A program made the translations under genes and the position numbers. DNA of 64,000 nt from Bacteroidota bacterium (GTDB lineage Bacteria; Bacteroidota; Bacteroidia; 2-12-FULL-35-15), in contig JADJHE010000011.1 in assembly GCA_016707685.1 (NCBI GenBank), forward strand, positions 73,632 to 137,631. The letters are read 5' to 3'. How positions within the stretch are numbered: position 1 is the stretch's first letter; every line of letters starts with the position of its first letter. The notes beneath the pieces were generated by a model. It made no database searches, was not told the DNA's origin, and saw only the letters and a list, made by a program, of their open reading frames with translations. Of the stretch, positions 37,140 to 48,177 are shown in pieces.

Positions 37140-38190
37140 ATTTTATTCTTTCATTGAGTATACATAAATCCATTTCACTCTTTAATCCTTTAAAATTTTC
37201 AGATTTTTTTATTGCTTTTGCCAGATTAATTTTGTTTTGATTTTGAGAAAAAGCAATTTGTTTATTCATTAGCATTTCTGCTAAATATTCTTGCTCAGTC
37301 TGCCCTGGTGTAGGAATAAAAATTGCTTTTTTGTTTAGAACCGACAAGTCCATTATGGTGGAGTAACCACTTCTTGCAATTATTATTTTTGATTTTAAAA
37401 TAGCATTTTGCATCTCAGTTGAATTGAGATGTGCAATCATTGTTACATTTTGTTTCTGTTCTGATTTTTTCCTTGATTCGGGTATGCCAAATACAATCAA
37501 TGATTTTAAACCACTATTAAATATCTGTTCTGAAATTATTCGTTCGAAGATGCTGCGTTGCGGTTCTGGACCAGATATAATTGCCATTACATCGTATTCA
37601 AAACGTTCTTGTTCGCTTTCTGTAAAGCGTGAAAGAGTGCCAATATAATATGTATTAGCTTGTAAAGGATATTTATGAGCTAAATCTCCGCTAAAGTTGG
37701 TTACTATATCTGATACATCAGGAACCCAGCACTCATCATATTTTTTTAGATAATTAAGAACTATTTTATGCAAAAGCTTTTCACCAAAAGGTGATTTTAT
37801 CATTAATTGATGTGTAATAAAAATACTTTTTACTTTTTTGCTCCAGCATCCATAACGATTATCAGAAATTACAATGTCAATTGCCTGTTCATCAATAATT
37901 TTGTCGAGTTCGATATGTTCTCTTTTTATTCCGTTTAGAATTTTTGGAATCGATAATAACATTGATGCGGCTATCGATCCTGACTTGGGATAGTTTATTT
38001 CATATCCTTTTAATGTTACAAATGTTAAAGAAGGGAATTCTTGTTTTAATAATTCAAGAGGTCGTTTGTCGGCCGCAATAATCACTTCCGCATTCTGTTC
38101 AAGCAATAAACGAATAATGGGAATACACCTGGTGGCGTGTCCCAATCCCCAGTCGAGCGGGCAAATTAATATTCGTTTCGGTTTATTCAT
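37120..38190 (-). CDS. GT28/MurG-like glycosyltransferase family protein
   Basis: 356 residues; start MNKPKRILICPLDWG at 38190 chosen over 38355, because the longer frame would overlap the divergent trmB coding region. N-terminal GLGHATRCIPIIRLLL is the nucleotide-sugar glycosyltransferase glycine loop. The C-terminal half has SKIIIARSGYSTIMDLSVLNKKAIFIPTPGQTEQ-type sequence (here seen from about residue 265), the donor-binding region of the UDP-GlcNAc transferase (MurG-like) fold. Substrate and product are unknown. Shares 20 bases of 3' overlap with the kinase gene. Confidence 0.75.
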   Translation of the reverse strand: MNKPKRILICPLDWGLGHATRCIPIIRLLLEQNAEVIIAADKRPLELLKQEFPSLTFVTLKGYEINYPKSGSIAASMLLSIPKILNGIKREHIELDKIIDEQAIDIVISDNRYGCWSKKVKSIFITHQLMIKSPFGEKLLHKIVLNYLKKYDECWVPDVSDIVTNFSGDLAHKYPLQANTYYIGTLSRFTESEQERFEYDVMAIISGPEPQRSIFERIISEQIFNSGLKSLIVFGIPESRKKSEQKQNVTMIAHLNSTEMQNAILKSKIIIARSGYSTIMDLSVLNKKAIFIPTPGQTEQEYLAEMLMNKQIAFSQNQNKINLAKAIKKSENFKGLKSEMDLCILNERIKFMLSSK

Positions 38191-38239
38191 TATTTTTAAC
38201 TTTGTAAAGTTAATCAATATAGCATAATTAGAGTTTTTT

Positions 38240-38912
38240 ATGGCAAAGCGTAAGTTAAAAAAGTTTGCAGAGGTATCATCCTTTGATAATTGTTTCTTTT
38301 TATCCTTTGAACAGTCGCGTGAAGAAGGTTTACCCTTAAAAGGAAAATGGAACAAAGAGTTTTTTAAGAATGATAATCCAATTGTATTGGAATTAGGTTG
38401 TGGAAAAGGAGAGTATACGGTGGGTTTAGCTAAACGCTATCCGAATAAAAATTTTATTGGAGTTGATATCAAAGGGTAATCGTATTTGGACGGGTGCAAG
38501 GGAAGCTGTTGATAGTAAAATGGGTAATGTTGCATTTGTGAGAACACGCATTGATTTTATTGAAGCTTGTTTTGCAAAAGACGAAGTAAGCGAAATTTGG
38601 ATAACTTTCCCAGATCCACAGCCCCAAAAAACGCGTGAACGTAAACGATTAACAAATATGATGTTTATTAATCGCTATCGTAATGTGTTGAAAAAGGGTG
38701 GTGCTGTAAATTTAAAAACGGACAATGAGCCTTTCTATGATTTTTCACGTGAAGTAATAAAAGAGAATAATTTACAAGAATTGGATGCAACAAATGATTT
38801 GTATGCGAATGTTGGATTGCGAGATGAAGCATTAACAACAATTAAAACACATTATGAAAAGTTGTTTTCAGATAAAGGATTCAAAATTTGTTATTTGAAG
38901 TATATCATTTAA
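38240..38912 (+). CDS. trmB: tRNA (guanine46-N7)-methyltransferase (frameshifted)
   Basis: 223 residues after repair. SAM-dependent methylation of G46 in the tRNA variable loop. SAM motif LELGCGKGEYTVGLA (about 56-70), then IGVDIKG | NRIWTGAREA, and the signature WITFPDPQPQKTRERKRL. The frame is broken by one extra G in GGG (38474-38476): the first part stops after DIKG and the second continues. All catalytic text is intact, so an indel error is likely. The 5' end is 49 bases from the divergent glycosyltransferase start. Confidence 0.92.
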
Positions 38913-38918
38913 ACATTA

Positions 38919-39257
38919 ATGAAGCAGCACGAAGATTTTTTTCAAATGGTTTATGAGGTTGTTCGTTTAATTCCGAAAGGACGAGTGACGAATTATGGCG
39001 CAATTGCAAAATACTTAGGCGCTGCTCGTTCTTCTCGTATGGTTGGATGGGCAATGAATGCTGCTCATTCACAAAAAAAGAAAGTACCAGCCCATCGTGT
39101 TGTAAATAGAAATGGAGAGCTTACTGGGAAACATCATTTTGAAACACCCTTTCAAATGCAAGAGCTTTTGGAAAAAGAAGGAATTGTTATCATCAAAGAT
39201 AAAATCAAAAACTTTAATAATCATTTTTGGGATCCAATGAAAGAATTGGAATTATAA
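38919..39257 (+). CDS. alkyltransferase-like (ATL) protein, MGMT fold without active Cys
   Basis: 112 residues, the C-terminal DNA-binding domain of O6-alkylguanine transferases: YEVVRLIPKGRVTNYGAIAKYLG, ARSSRMVGWAMN (arginine-finger helix) and PAHRVVNRNGELTG. The active-site PCHR motif reads PAHR, so Cys is replaced by Ala and the protein cannot take an alkyl group. ATLs bind O6-alkylguanine and hand it to nucleotide excision repair. It follows trmB by 6 bases. Confidence 0.92.
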   Translation: MKQHEDFFQMVYEVVRLIPKGRVTNYGAIAKYLGAARSSRMVGWAMNAAHSQKKKVPAHRVVNRNGELTGKHHFETPFQMQELLEKEGIVIIKDKIKNFNNHFWDPMKELEL

Positions 39258-39290
39258 AGAGAGAGAGCCGCATATTGCGGCTCTCTCTTT
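39256..39290. terminator. bidirectional terminator between the ATL gene and the T9SS type B gene
   Basis: AGAGAGAGCCGCA and TGCGGCTCTCTCT form a long stem with loop TAT, with an A-run before and T3 after, between convergent genes. Confidence 0.8.
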
Positions 39291-42200
39291 ATCTGACAAC
39301 AGTAACACTACCAATTCGCTGTATTTCATTTCCAGAAATTGGAATGGCAAATATTTTATAGACATAAACATCTTGAGCTACTATTTTTCCTTTGTATGTT
39401 CCATCCCAACCAGTGTAAAGATCATTGGTTTCAAATATTTTTTCTCCCCAACGGTTAAAAATCATCATTTGAAATTCTTTAATACCATATCCCTTTGCCA
39501 TAAAAAAGTCGTTGCTACCAATTGTTCCGGTTGGAGTAAATGCGTTTGGAACAAATAACCCATAAAAAATCAGTTACAGTTATATTCACTGTGTCGGAAT
39601 TTGTACAGCCATTTGCATCTGTAGTTGTTAGGATGTAGTAAGTGTCTTCAGTTGGATTCGCACTTGGATTTGTACAAGTATAACAACTTAATAAAAATCC
39701 ATTGTCTGTCCATAAAAGACTACCTTGTCCACTACCATTTAAGATAAGGATTTCGTCATTGTTAATCGTTATGTCGGTACCGGCATTTACATTTGGAATT
39801 GGATTCACAACAATTGTAACTGTATCTGTTGAAGCACATAACCCATTGTTGCTAACTGTAACAATATAAGTTGTTGTTGTTGATGGAGTCGCAATTGGGT
39901 TTGCTATTGTTGGATTGTTTAATCCTGTTGTTGGGCTCCAAGCAAATGTATTACCACTACTTACACCCAATTGTGCTGATTCACCAATACAAATTGTATC
40001 ATTATTTGTTGCATTTGCATTTGTAACAGGTATTACCGTAACCGTAACCGTTGTTGATGATGTACAATTTCCATTTGCGCCAATTAATGTATACTGTGTA
40101 GTAGTTGGTGGTGTTGCAGTAACAGTACTTCCTGTTGTACTACTTAGTGTAGCACCAGGAGCCCAAGTGTAAGTGGTTGCACCTGCCCCTGTTAGTATTG
40201 AATTTGCTCCAGCACAAATTGTTGATGGATTAGCTGTTGCTGTTACAATAGGTTGTGCTACAACAGTAATTGTAATTGTTGTATCACTTGTACATGTACC
40301 ATTTGATCCTGTAACAATATAGGTTGTCGTTACAGCTGGTGATGCGATTACTGTTGCTCCTGTTCCTGCATTCAGTCCTGTTGTTGGACTCCACGAATAG
40401 TTAGTTGCACCACTAGCAGTTATTTGTAAATCGTCACCTGCACATATGGATGTGTCACCAGGATTTGTTGTAATCGTAATAGCTGGTGATACATTAATAG
40501 TAACAGTTGTATCACCCGTACAAGTTCCAGAAGTTCCCGTAACAGTGTATGTGGTAGTAGTTGCAGGTGATGCCGTAACAGTAGCACCCGTTGTTGTATT
40601 TAATCCAGCAGCATTTGCCCATGTATAATTGGTTGCTCCACTCGCTGTTAAACTCACATTATCTCCAGCACAAACAGTTGCATTTGGTGGTGTAACAGAA
40701 ATAACAAGGTTTGGTGAAACAGTAATTGTAACAGTAGTATCACCAGTGCATGTTCCAGAGGTTCCTGTAACGGTGTATGTGGTTGTGGTTGCAGGTGATG
40801 CAGTAACAGTAGCACCCGATGTTGTATTTAATCCAGCAGCATTTGCCCACGTATAATTGGTTGCTCCACTCGCTGTTAAACTCACATTATCTCCAGCACA
40901 AATAGTTGCATTGGGTGGTGTAACAGAAATAACAAGGTTTGGTGAAACCGTTATTGTAACAGTCGTATCACCAGTACAAGTTCCAGAAGTTCCAGTAACA
41001 GTATACGTAGTAGTTGTTGCAGGTGATGCAGTAACTGTTGCACCTGTTGTTGTATTTAATCCAGCAGCATTTGCCCATGTATAATTGGTTGCTCCACTCG
41101 CTGTTAAACTCACATTATCTCCAGAACAAATAGTTGCGTTTGGTGGTGTTACAGAAATAACGAGGTTTGGTGAAACCGTAATTGTAACAGTAGTGTCACC
41201 AGTACATGTTCCAGAGGTTCCAGTAACGGTGTATGTGGTGGTGGTTGCAGGTGATGCAGTAACTGCAGCTCCTGTTGTTGTATTTAATCCAGCAGCATTT
41301 GTCCACGTATAATTGGTTGCTCCACTTGCTGTTAAGTTTACATTATCTCCAGCACAAATAGTTGCATTTGGCGGTGTAACAGTAATTAATAGATTAGGAG
41401 ATACAGTTATTGTAACAGTGGTATCCCCTGTACAAGTTCCAGAGGTTCCTGTAACAGTATATGTAGTAGTAGTTGCAGGCGATGCCGTAACCGTAGCACC
41501 TGTTGTTGTATTTAGTCCAGTAGCATTTGTCCATGTATAATTAGTTGCACCTGTTGCAGTTAAATTAACAGATGTTCCAGCACAAATAGTAGCACTCGGT
41601 GGAGTAACAGAAACAATTAAATTTGGTGAAATTGTTATGGTAGCAGTAGCAGTTCCCGAGCAAGTTCCTGTTGTGCCTGTAACAGTGTATGTTGTGGTAG
41701 TTGCAGGCGATGCAGTAACATTCGCACCAGTTGTAATGTTTAATCCAGCAGCATTTGCCCATGTATAACTACTAGCACCGTTAGCTGTTAAATTTACATT
41801 GTCGCCAGCACAAATAGTAGAAGTAGGTGGTGTAACAGTTAAGCTAACTAAAGGATTAATTGTAACAGTAACAGATTGAACAGTAAAACAGTTACTATCG
41901 GTTGGGTCTTCTACTCGAATAAAATAGGTTCCAGAACTCGATACGGTACTTGATGCAAGTGGATTGGTATCTGCATTTGCATCTGCATTTGTTGAATGAT
42001 AGGAAATGATATTAACTCCAGCACCAGAAACAGTTGAAGCTAAATTGATAGTGTTAGGTGCACATACAGCTGCTGGTGGCGTTACTGTAAAAGTTGGAGG
42101 AGTACATGTTCCACAATTAGTAACTGTAATTGGAATGCTTTCGGTGTATGAAGGACAGCCAGGTGTTGGATTACTAACCGTTAGGCTGTATGTTGTTGAT

Positions 42201-43725
42201 GCTGTTGGACAAACGGTAGGAGTTAATGTATTAGCGTTTGTCATGTTTGTTGTTGGCGACCATACAAAAGATACAGGACCAGTAATAGCTGGATCATTAA
42301 ATGTAATTTCCCAACCTGTTAATGTTCCAATTCCTAGTCCTAGTCCAGGTGCACTAAATTCTAATTCCCATACACCATTTGGGTTACAACCATTAAGACC
42401 GCTTAGTGATTGGTTGGGATTAAATGTTCCGCCTGTTTGGAATCCAGGACTCAATGCTGTTCCACCTGAAGGAACAAAGCAAACATTGTTATAATTACCA
42501 TTTGCTATTCCCGCAGGAACAAGTGTAATAGAACATCCACCAGGTGCCGTTAATGTTACAGTAAATCCGCTGGAAGTTAGATTACATTGTTGACCAAAAA
42601 CACTGTGCCTCCATTGCAAGGACAGCCACCAAAACTGGTACAAACAGAGGTTCCAGAAAAATTAAAACTGTTTATGCAAACAGAGGTAATGGTTCCATTG
42701 ACTAAACTTGTAGTATTTAGACCTTGTACATTTATATTAACACTTGCGCTACCGCTAGCCACAAGAGCAAATTCATTGTTTTCAAATGTCGGAGTACTTG
42801 CTGGACTTATTATTTCTACAGCCGTAGCTGTAATATTAGAGCAAGAACCAGCACAGATGGAAGCTGGGTTCGCTGTAATGTTAACGTCAAAAGTAGGAGG
42901 AACAACTGTAACAGTTACTGATTGCGTACAAACGGTTCCTGTGCCTGTTGTTAATTGAGCTGTGTATGTTGTGGTTGTAGTTGGCGAAACTGTGTTTGGA
43001 TTAGGTCCACCAGGATTTCCAACACCATAAGAGTAACCATCGTGCAACCATACTAGGGTTGCATTAACATCGTTTTGATAAATTTGAACATTGTCAACGC
43101 CCCAATGATCGAAATCAGCACCAGAATCGGCTATTTGATGCCAGCGAATAATTGTATTTGCTGTAATTGCACCAGGAGGCAATGCAAAGCACCAGTTATT
43201 CCAATTGGTTAGTTGTGCATCATTTCCTCCATTCGGGTCAAAATAGTATATATCAGTCCATGTAGTTCCCCCATTAGTAGAGTATTGCAGATACACTCCT
43301 TCATCCGGTTCGTCTGGTCCTTCGCATGGCGCTACGTGGCTACTTCCCTGTGTCGCAAAAAGTAAATCAAAACAAACGGTTACACCTGCAGTAGCAGTCG
43401 TTAAATTGTACGATTGAGAAGTTAATGTTCTTGGAACACTAGTGTTATTATCCATCCATGCATGTGGCGTTCCATCAACTCCACCCGGAGAACAGGGATT
43501 ACTAAAGCTTGTGGCCCCAGGAGTTGATCCCCAGCCAGAACCAAATCCGCCAGAATTAAAATTCTCGTTCAATATAACAGCACCAGAAGATTGTCCAAAA
43601 GCTGTAAGTGTCACCGATTGTCCGCAGGTAATTGTGGTGGCACTTGCATTAGCACTTACATCGCATTGAGCATCAATGTTTGTGAAGTATAATAGGCTTG
43701 TGATTAAAAAGAATATTTTTTTCAT
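39289..43725 (-). CDS. giant repeat-rich surface protein with T9SS type B (gliding-motility-associated) C-terminal domain (frameshifted)
   Basis: About 1,478 residues. Signal peptide MKKIFFLITSLLYFTNIDAQ; an N-part with a jelly-roll/lectin-like region (FDHWGVDNVQIYQ, YLQYSTNGGTTWTDIYYF); a proprotein-convertase P-domain-like stretch (LSGLNGCNPNGVWELEFSA); then at least six near-identical ~76-residue Ig-like repeats with a Cys pair (PPNATICAGDNVSLTASGA, GTSGTCTGDTTVTI), and related ones. The C-terminus (PNAFTPTG, SNDFFMAKGYG, FNRWGEKIFET, GWDGTYKG) is the CHU_C/type B sorting domain. Two indels break it: T5 near 42600, and the A6 run (plus strand) at 39564-39569. Likely an adhesin. Confidence 0.82.
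40490..41860. repeat. tandem direct repeat, period 228 bp, about six copies
   Basis: Successive copies of the Ig-like repeat of the T9SS type B protein keep an exact 228-bp (76-codon) spacing; boundaries recur at 40629, 40857, 41085 and 41313. The middle copies are nearly identical in DNA, differing mainly at third positions and at a few codons (TICAG/TICSG/TVCAG; TNAAG/ANAAG), and the outer copies diverge more. Confidence 0.88.
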
Positions 43726-43747
43726 TAATATGTTTTTTCAATTGGGG

Positions 43748-44014
43748 TTAGTTGAAAAGAATCAAGTGTGAAAAAGAAATCGTTATTTTTTTTGACGTAA
43801 GGTTTGAATACTTAAAAATAATTCGCTCATGTTTAATGCCATTGACTTTGTCATCAACGACTAAAGTTGCCGATTCGATTTTTATTTCGGAATCAATGTA
43901 TTCGATTTTCCATTCAATAGAATGAGTGTTATTCTGTTCTGTTTTTAAATCCATTCTGTATTGAATCGAATTAAAATTTAGTACAGAAAATAATGTAGTA
44001 AGTATTAAAAGCAT
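43748..44014 (-). CDS. hypothetical 88-aa protein
   Basis: Short ORF directly upstream (same strand) of the T9SS type B gene. N-terminus MLLILTTLFSVLNF is hydrophobic enough for a signal or anchor; the rest is beta-like and charged (WKIEYIDSEIKIESATLVVDD, KHERIIFKYSN). No family recognised. The gap of 22 bases to the T9SS gene would allow an operon. It could be chance. Confidence 0.4.
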   Translation of the reverse strand: MLLILTTLFSVLNFNSIQYRMDLKTEQNNTHSIEWKIEYIDSEIKIESATLVVDDKVNGIKHERIIFKYSNLTSKKITISFSHLILFN

Positions 44015-44757
<743 letters not shown>

Positions 44758-46343
44758 TTGTATCCACGTTTGAAAAATCTATACCACTCTTCTTTAAAAG
44801 ATAAAAGATTCGATACAATTATCATTGGTTCAGGCTTGGGCGGATTAACAACTGCTGTATTGCTTGCAAAAGCAGGTAAAAAAGTACTTGTTCTCGAAAA
44901 GCATTATGTTCCGGGTGGATTTACACATACGTTCAAACGAAAAAAAATGGTTTGGGATGTAGGTGTTCATTATGTGGGACAGATGAGTGATAAGGACGGT
45001 TTACTTCGTAAATCATTCGATTATCTAACAGATAATAAATTGAAATGGGCCGACATAGGCGATGTTTATGATCAAGTTATTATAAAAGGTGATACCTATG
45101 ATTTTGTGAAGGGCATTCAAAATCAAATTAAACAACTGATTCATTATTTTCCCAATGAGGAAATTGCTATCCGAAAGTATTTTGATTTAGTAGAAAAAGT
45201 AGCATCCAATTCGAAATGGTTTTTTGGAGAACGCGCAATGCCTTATTGGTTGAGCAATACGCTTGGTTATTTTTTTAGAAAAAAATTTTATAAATATTCG
45301 GACCGAACAACTTATGATGTGTTAAGCGAATTGACAAACAATGAAAAATTAATTTCGGTATTGTCGGCCCAGTGTGGAAATTATGGATTGACGCCCAAAC
45401 AAAGTAGTTTTGGAATACATGCTATGGTTGTGGAGCATTTTATTGATGGCGGAAATTATCCTATTGGTGGTGCTTCAAGTATTCATAAATACTTAATTGA
45501 AGAGTTAGAAAAACATGGGGGTGAATTAGCATTAAAAGCGGATGTGAAAAATGTGATTATTAAAAATAACAAAGCAATTGGTGTTCTAATGCAAAATGAG
45601 GATCAATTGTTTGCAAACAAAGTAGTAAGCAATGCCGCACACAATACCTTTAAAAATTTATTGGTGATGAACTAAAAAAGATGCATTGCAATTAAAGATA
45701 TTAGCCCTTCCCTTTCTCATGTTTGTTTGTACATTGGTTTAGATGTTGATGGAAAACGATTTCGCTCCAAAGAATAATATTTGGATGTATGAAGATTATG
45801 ATTTTGATAATAAAATAAAATTCATTTAGACATTGAGAATGGAATTCGTATTTCACCCTTAATCTATATTTTTTCCTTCTGAAAAAGATCCAGATTGGGC
45901 TGTTTCTCATCCAGGGACAGCCTCTATTCAGGTTATTGGCTATTCCCTATCATTGGATAAACAATGGGAGGAACAAAAATGGCAAAAGCGAGACGAAGAA
46001 TACGAAGCCATGAAAATGGATATTCAGAATTTAATGTTAGAAAAGCTATACAGTATATTGCCTCTTGTTAAAAAACACATTACACAATGTGAGTTGTCTA
46101 CTCCACTTTCTACAAAGCATTTTAGCAGTTATGCTGCCGGTGAAATTTACGGATTAGAACATACACCTAAACGTTTTCGTTTACGTCAATTGCGAGCAAA
46201 ACTAAAATCAAAAACTATACCTAACAGGTCAAGATATAGTTTGCGTGGGAGTAGGTTCTGCCATGTTTTCTGGAATAATTACTTCTGTAGCAATACTTAA
46301 TCGCAATTTAATGTGGAAAATATTGCGCTATAAGAACAAATGA
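44758..46343 (+). pseudogene. FAD-dependent oxidoreductase of the carotene desaturase/retinol-saturase family (multiply frameshifted)
   Basis: N-part is intact: IIIGSGLGGLTTAVLLAKAGKKVLVLEKH (Rossmann FAD loop near residue 20) and PGGFTHTFKRKKMVWDVGVHYVG, the texts of CrtI/CrtISO and all-trans-retinol 13,14-reductase relatives. After about 45670 the protein continues only by switching frame several times: KDALQLKDISPS, DFDNKIKF, SFPSEKDPDWAVSHPGTAS, then 45953-46200 in one frame, and finally LYLTGQDIVCVGVGSAMFSG to the stop at 46341-46343. At least four indels. The start is a TTG (44758), with a stop just before it, so the 5' end may also be damaged. It lies about 320 bases after the poly-C block. 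Whether it is truly dead or only badly read cannot be told here. Confidence 0.7.
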
Positions 46344-46346
46344 TTT

Positions 46347-47702
46347 TTATACAATTGAGCTAAAAATTTGAGATTGGGGAATGTTTCTCCAAAGTCTCGC
46401 ATCAAAAGCCATACAAATGTTTCTTATAAATGGTCGAGCCGATTTTTTTACTTTTAAATGAAAAGGCTTTAGCTCAATTAAATTATCTTTTTCCATTTCT
46501 TGCAATTTTTCAATCGCATTATAAACGGCTTCACATTGTTGGTCTTTTTGTTCCCATGATGTTTCGAACTTACACATGATATTTAAAATGTGCTTGCGAA
46601 CAATTAAATCTTCTTCATTCAGTAAATGACCTTTAAAAATAGGTAGTTGATTGTTGTTAAGTAGTTCGTAATACTCTTCTACTTTTTTTACATTTTGAGC
46701 ATAACCGTACCAGGTATCTCCAATGGATGAGACGCCTAGGCCAATCATTAATTGTGTGTAAGAATGGGTATATCCCATAAAATTGCGGTGCAATTTACCT
46801 TGTTCGGCTGCTTTGTATAAAGTGTCTGATTTTAGCGAAAAATGATCCATTCCAATTTCAACATACTCATTTTCCGAAAATTTTTCTTTCCCAATTTCAT
46901 ACAACGCTCTTTTTTCTTCATCTATTGGTAAATCAGCTTCTGTAAATTTTCGTTGACCAGGTTTTACCCATGGCACATGTGCATAGCTGTAGAATGCAAT
47001 ACGGTCGGGCTTGAGTAAATTTACTTTGTTAATAGTGTCGATTACACTTTTTCTGGTTTGTAATGGTAATCCATATATTAAATCGAAATTGATGGATTCG
47101 TACCCGATTTCACGTGCTGCAGTTACTACTTTTTCAACACTTTCGAATGGTTGAATACGGTTTACAATTTCTTGAACTTTTGGATCAAAATCTTGAATTC
47201 CTAAACTTAGTCGTTTGAATCCAATACTGTAGAGTGCTTTTAAATGTTCTTTAGTTGTATTATTTGGATGTGCTTCAAAACTAAACTCCGCATCTTTACA
47301 CACTATTGCATTTTCAAGAATACCAGCAATTAATTTTTTTAAATTTTCGGGAGAAAAAAAGGTAGGTGTTCCACCACCTAAATGAATTTCTTTAATGCGT
47401 GGAGTGCTTCCAAAAACAGACAAGTACAATTCCCACTCTTTTATAACTGCTTCTAAATAAGGGTTTTCTACTGCATGATTAACAGTGATACGAGTGTTGC
47501 AACCACAATATGTACATAAGCTTTCACAAAATGGTAAATGAATGTACAATGATATACCATCCGTCTCATTTGTTTCATCAAATGATTTTTTTACGCTTGT
47601 AGACCATTGTTCAATAGTTGGTGCTGTTGTGTCCCAATACGGAACTGTTGGATAGCTTGTGTATCGAGGGCCAGCAACGTTGTATTTTTTAATTAAATTC
47701 AT
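46347..47702 (-). CDS. hemN: oxygen-independent coproporphyrinogen III oxidase
   Basis: 451 residues, radical-SAM enzyme that decarboxylates coproporphyrinogen III to protoporphyrinogen IX without O2. Cluster motif C59xxxC63xxC66 with an extra Cys68 (CESLCTYCGC), N-terminal AGPRYTSYPTVPYWD, and GGGTPTFFSPENL. Standard HemN length, not the shorter HemW type. In many bacteria hemN is co-controlled with cbb3 oxidase genes, which lie just upstream on the same strand. 18 bases downstream of the QueD-like gene. Confidence 0.93.
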   Translation of the reverse strand: MNLIKKYNVAGPRYTSYPTVPYWDTTAPTIEQWSTSVKKSFDETNETDGISLYIHLPFCESLCTYCGCNTRITVNHAVENPYLEAVIKEWELYLSVFGSTPRIKEIHLGGGTPTFFSPENLKKLIAGILENAIVCKDAEFSFEAHPNNTTKEHLKALYSIGFKRLSLGIQDFDPKVQEIVNRIQPFESVEKVVTAAREIGYESINFDLIYGLPLQTRKSVIDTINKVNLLKPDRIAFYSYAHVPWVKPGQRKFTEADLPIDEEKRALYEIGKEKFSENEYVEIGMDHFSLKSDTLYKAAEQGKLHRNFMGYTHSYTQLMIGLGVSSIGDTWYGYAQNVKKVEEYYELLNNNQLPIFKGHLLNEEDLIVRKHILNIMCKFETSWEQKDQQCEAVYNAIEKLQEMEKDNLIELKPFHLKVKKSARPFIRNICMAFDARLWRNIPQSQIFSSIV

Positions 47703-47720
47703 GTAGTAATTTTTTATCTA

Positions 47721-48167
47721 TTACTGATTGTCTTCAGCGTGCCATTCTGCATAGGATGATGGCGTTTCTTGAAGGTATAAATGGTGTAATTGAATGGTAG
47801 TTGGTAATTGTTTTTTTATTCGTTGAGCTATATCAATTAACATGTTTTCACAAGTGGGTTGGTACTCTACTAAAACAAGCTTTTGAAAAAGTAAATTTTC
47901 TTGAGCCATCGCTTTGTGTGGGGAATTTGCATTTAAAATAGTTGCATGATCCAATTCATCTACAATTGGTTTCACAATTGCTTTTAAATCGGTAAAATCC
48001 ATTATCATTCCATGCTTTGGATTTGTTGAATCGTTTATAGGTTGTCCTTTTACTGTTACAGCCAGATGATAGGAATGACCATGTACATTCTTGCATGCTC
48101 CATCATAACCATAAAGTGCATGTGCCATTTCAAAGTTAAACTTCTTCGTAATTCGTATTGTATTCAT
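47721..48167 (-). CDS. 6-pyruvoyl-tetrahydropterin synthase/QueD family protein
   Basis: 148 residues with the T-fold of 6-carboxytetrahydropterin synthase. Zn ligands His16, His29 and His31 (FEMAHALYG, CKNVHGHSYHL), catalytic Cys25, and conserved MDFTDLKAIVKPIVDELDHATI and PTCENML. QueD makes 6-carboxytetrahydropterin for queuosine; PTPS relatives make tetrahydropterin, and the two cannot be told apart safely here. Start MNTIRITKKFNFEMAH at 48167 preferred to 48188. Downstream of the PLP decarboxylase. Confidence 0.88.
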   Translation of the reverse strand: MNTIRITKKFNFEMAHALYGYDGACKNVHGHSYHLAVTVKGQPINDSTNPKHGMIMDFTDLKAIVKPIVDELDHATILNANSPHKAMAQENLLFQKLVLVEYQPTCENMLIDIAQRIKKQLPTTIQLHHLYLQETPSSYAEWHAEDNQ

Positions 48168-48177
48168 GAGTTCTAAA

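Noticed and set aside
38240..38912. Programmed ribosomal frameshifting in trmB and other split genes
   Set aside because: Breaks occur in many unrelated genes, in both directions, without slippery heptamers or a common structure; sequencing error explains them more simply.
40446..41540. Five plus-strand ORFs of about 75 residues at exact 228-bp spacing
   Set aside because: They are antisense shadows of the tandem repeats in the minus-strand T9SS type B gene.
40490..41860. Possible CRISPR array because of the regular repeat
   Set aside because: Repeats are 228 bp, adjoining, without unique spacers, and encode Ig-like protein repeats.
42006..42494. 162-aa plus-strand ORF opposite the T9SS type B gene
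   Set aside because: Val/Pro/Gly-rich shadow of a Thr/Ala-rich coding strand; no family features.
45701..45910. 69-aa minus-strand ORF after the oxidoreductase
   Set aside because: It lies antisense to the frame-shifting C-part of the oxidoreductase, whose family text can be followed across it.
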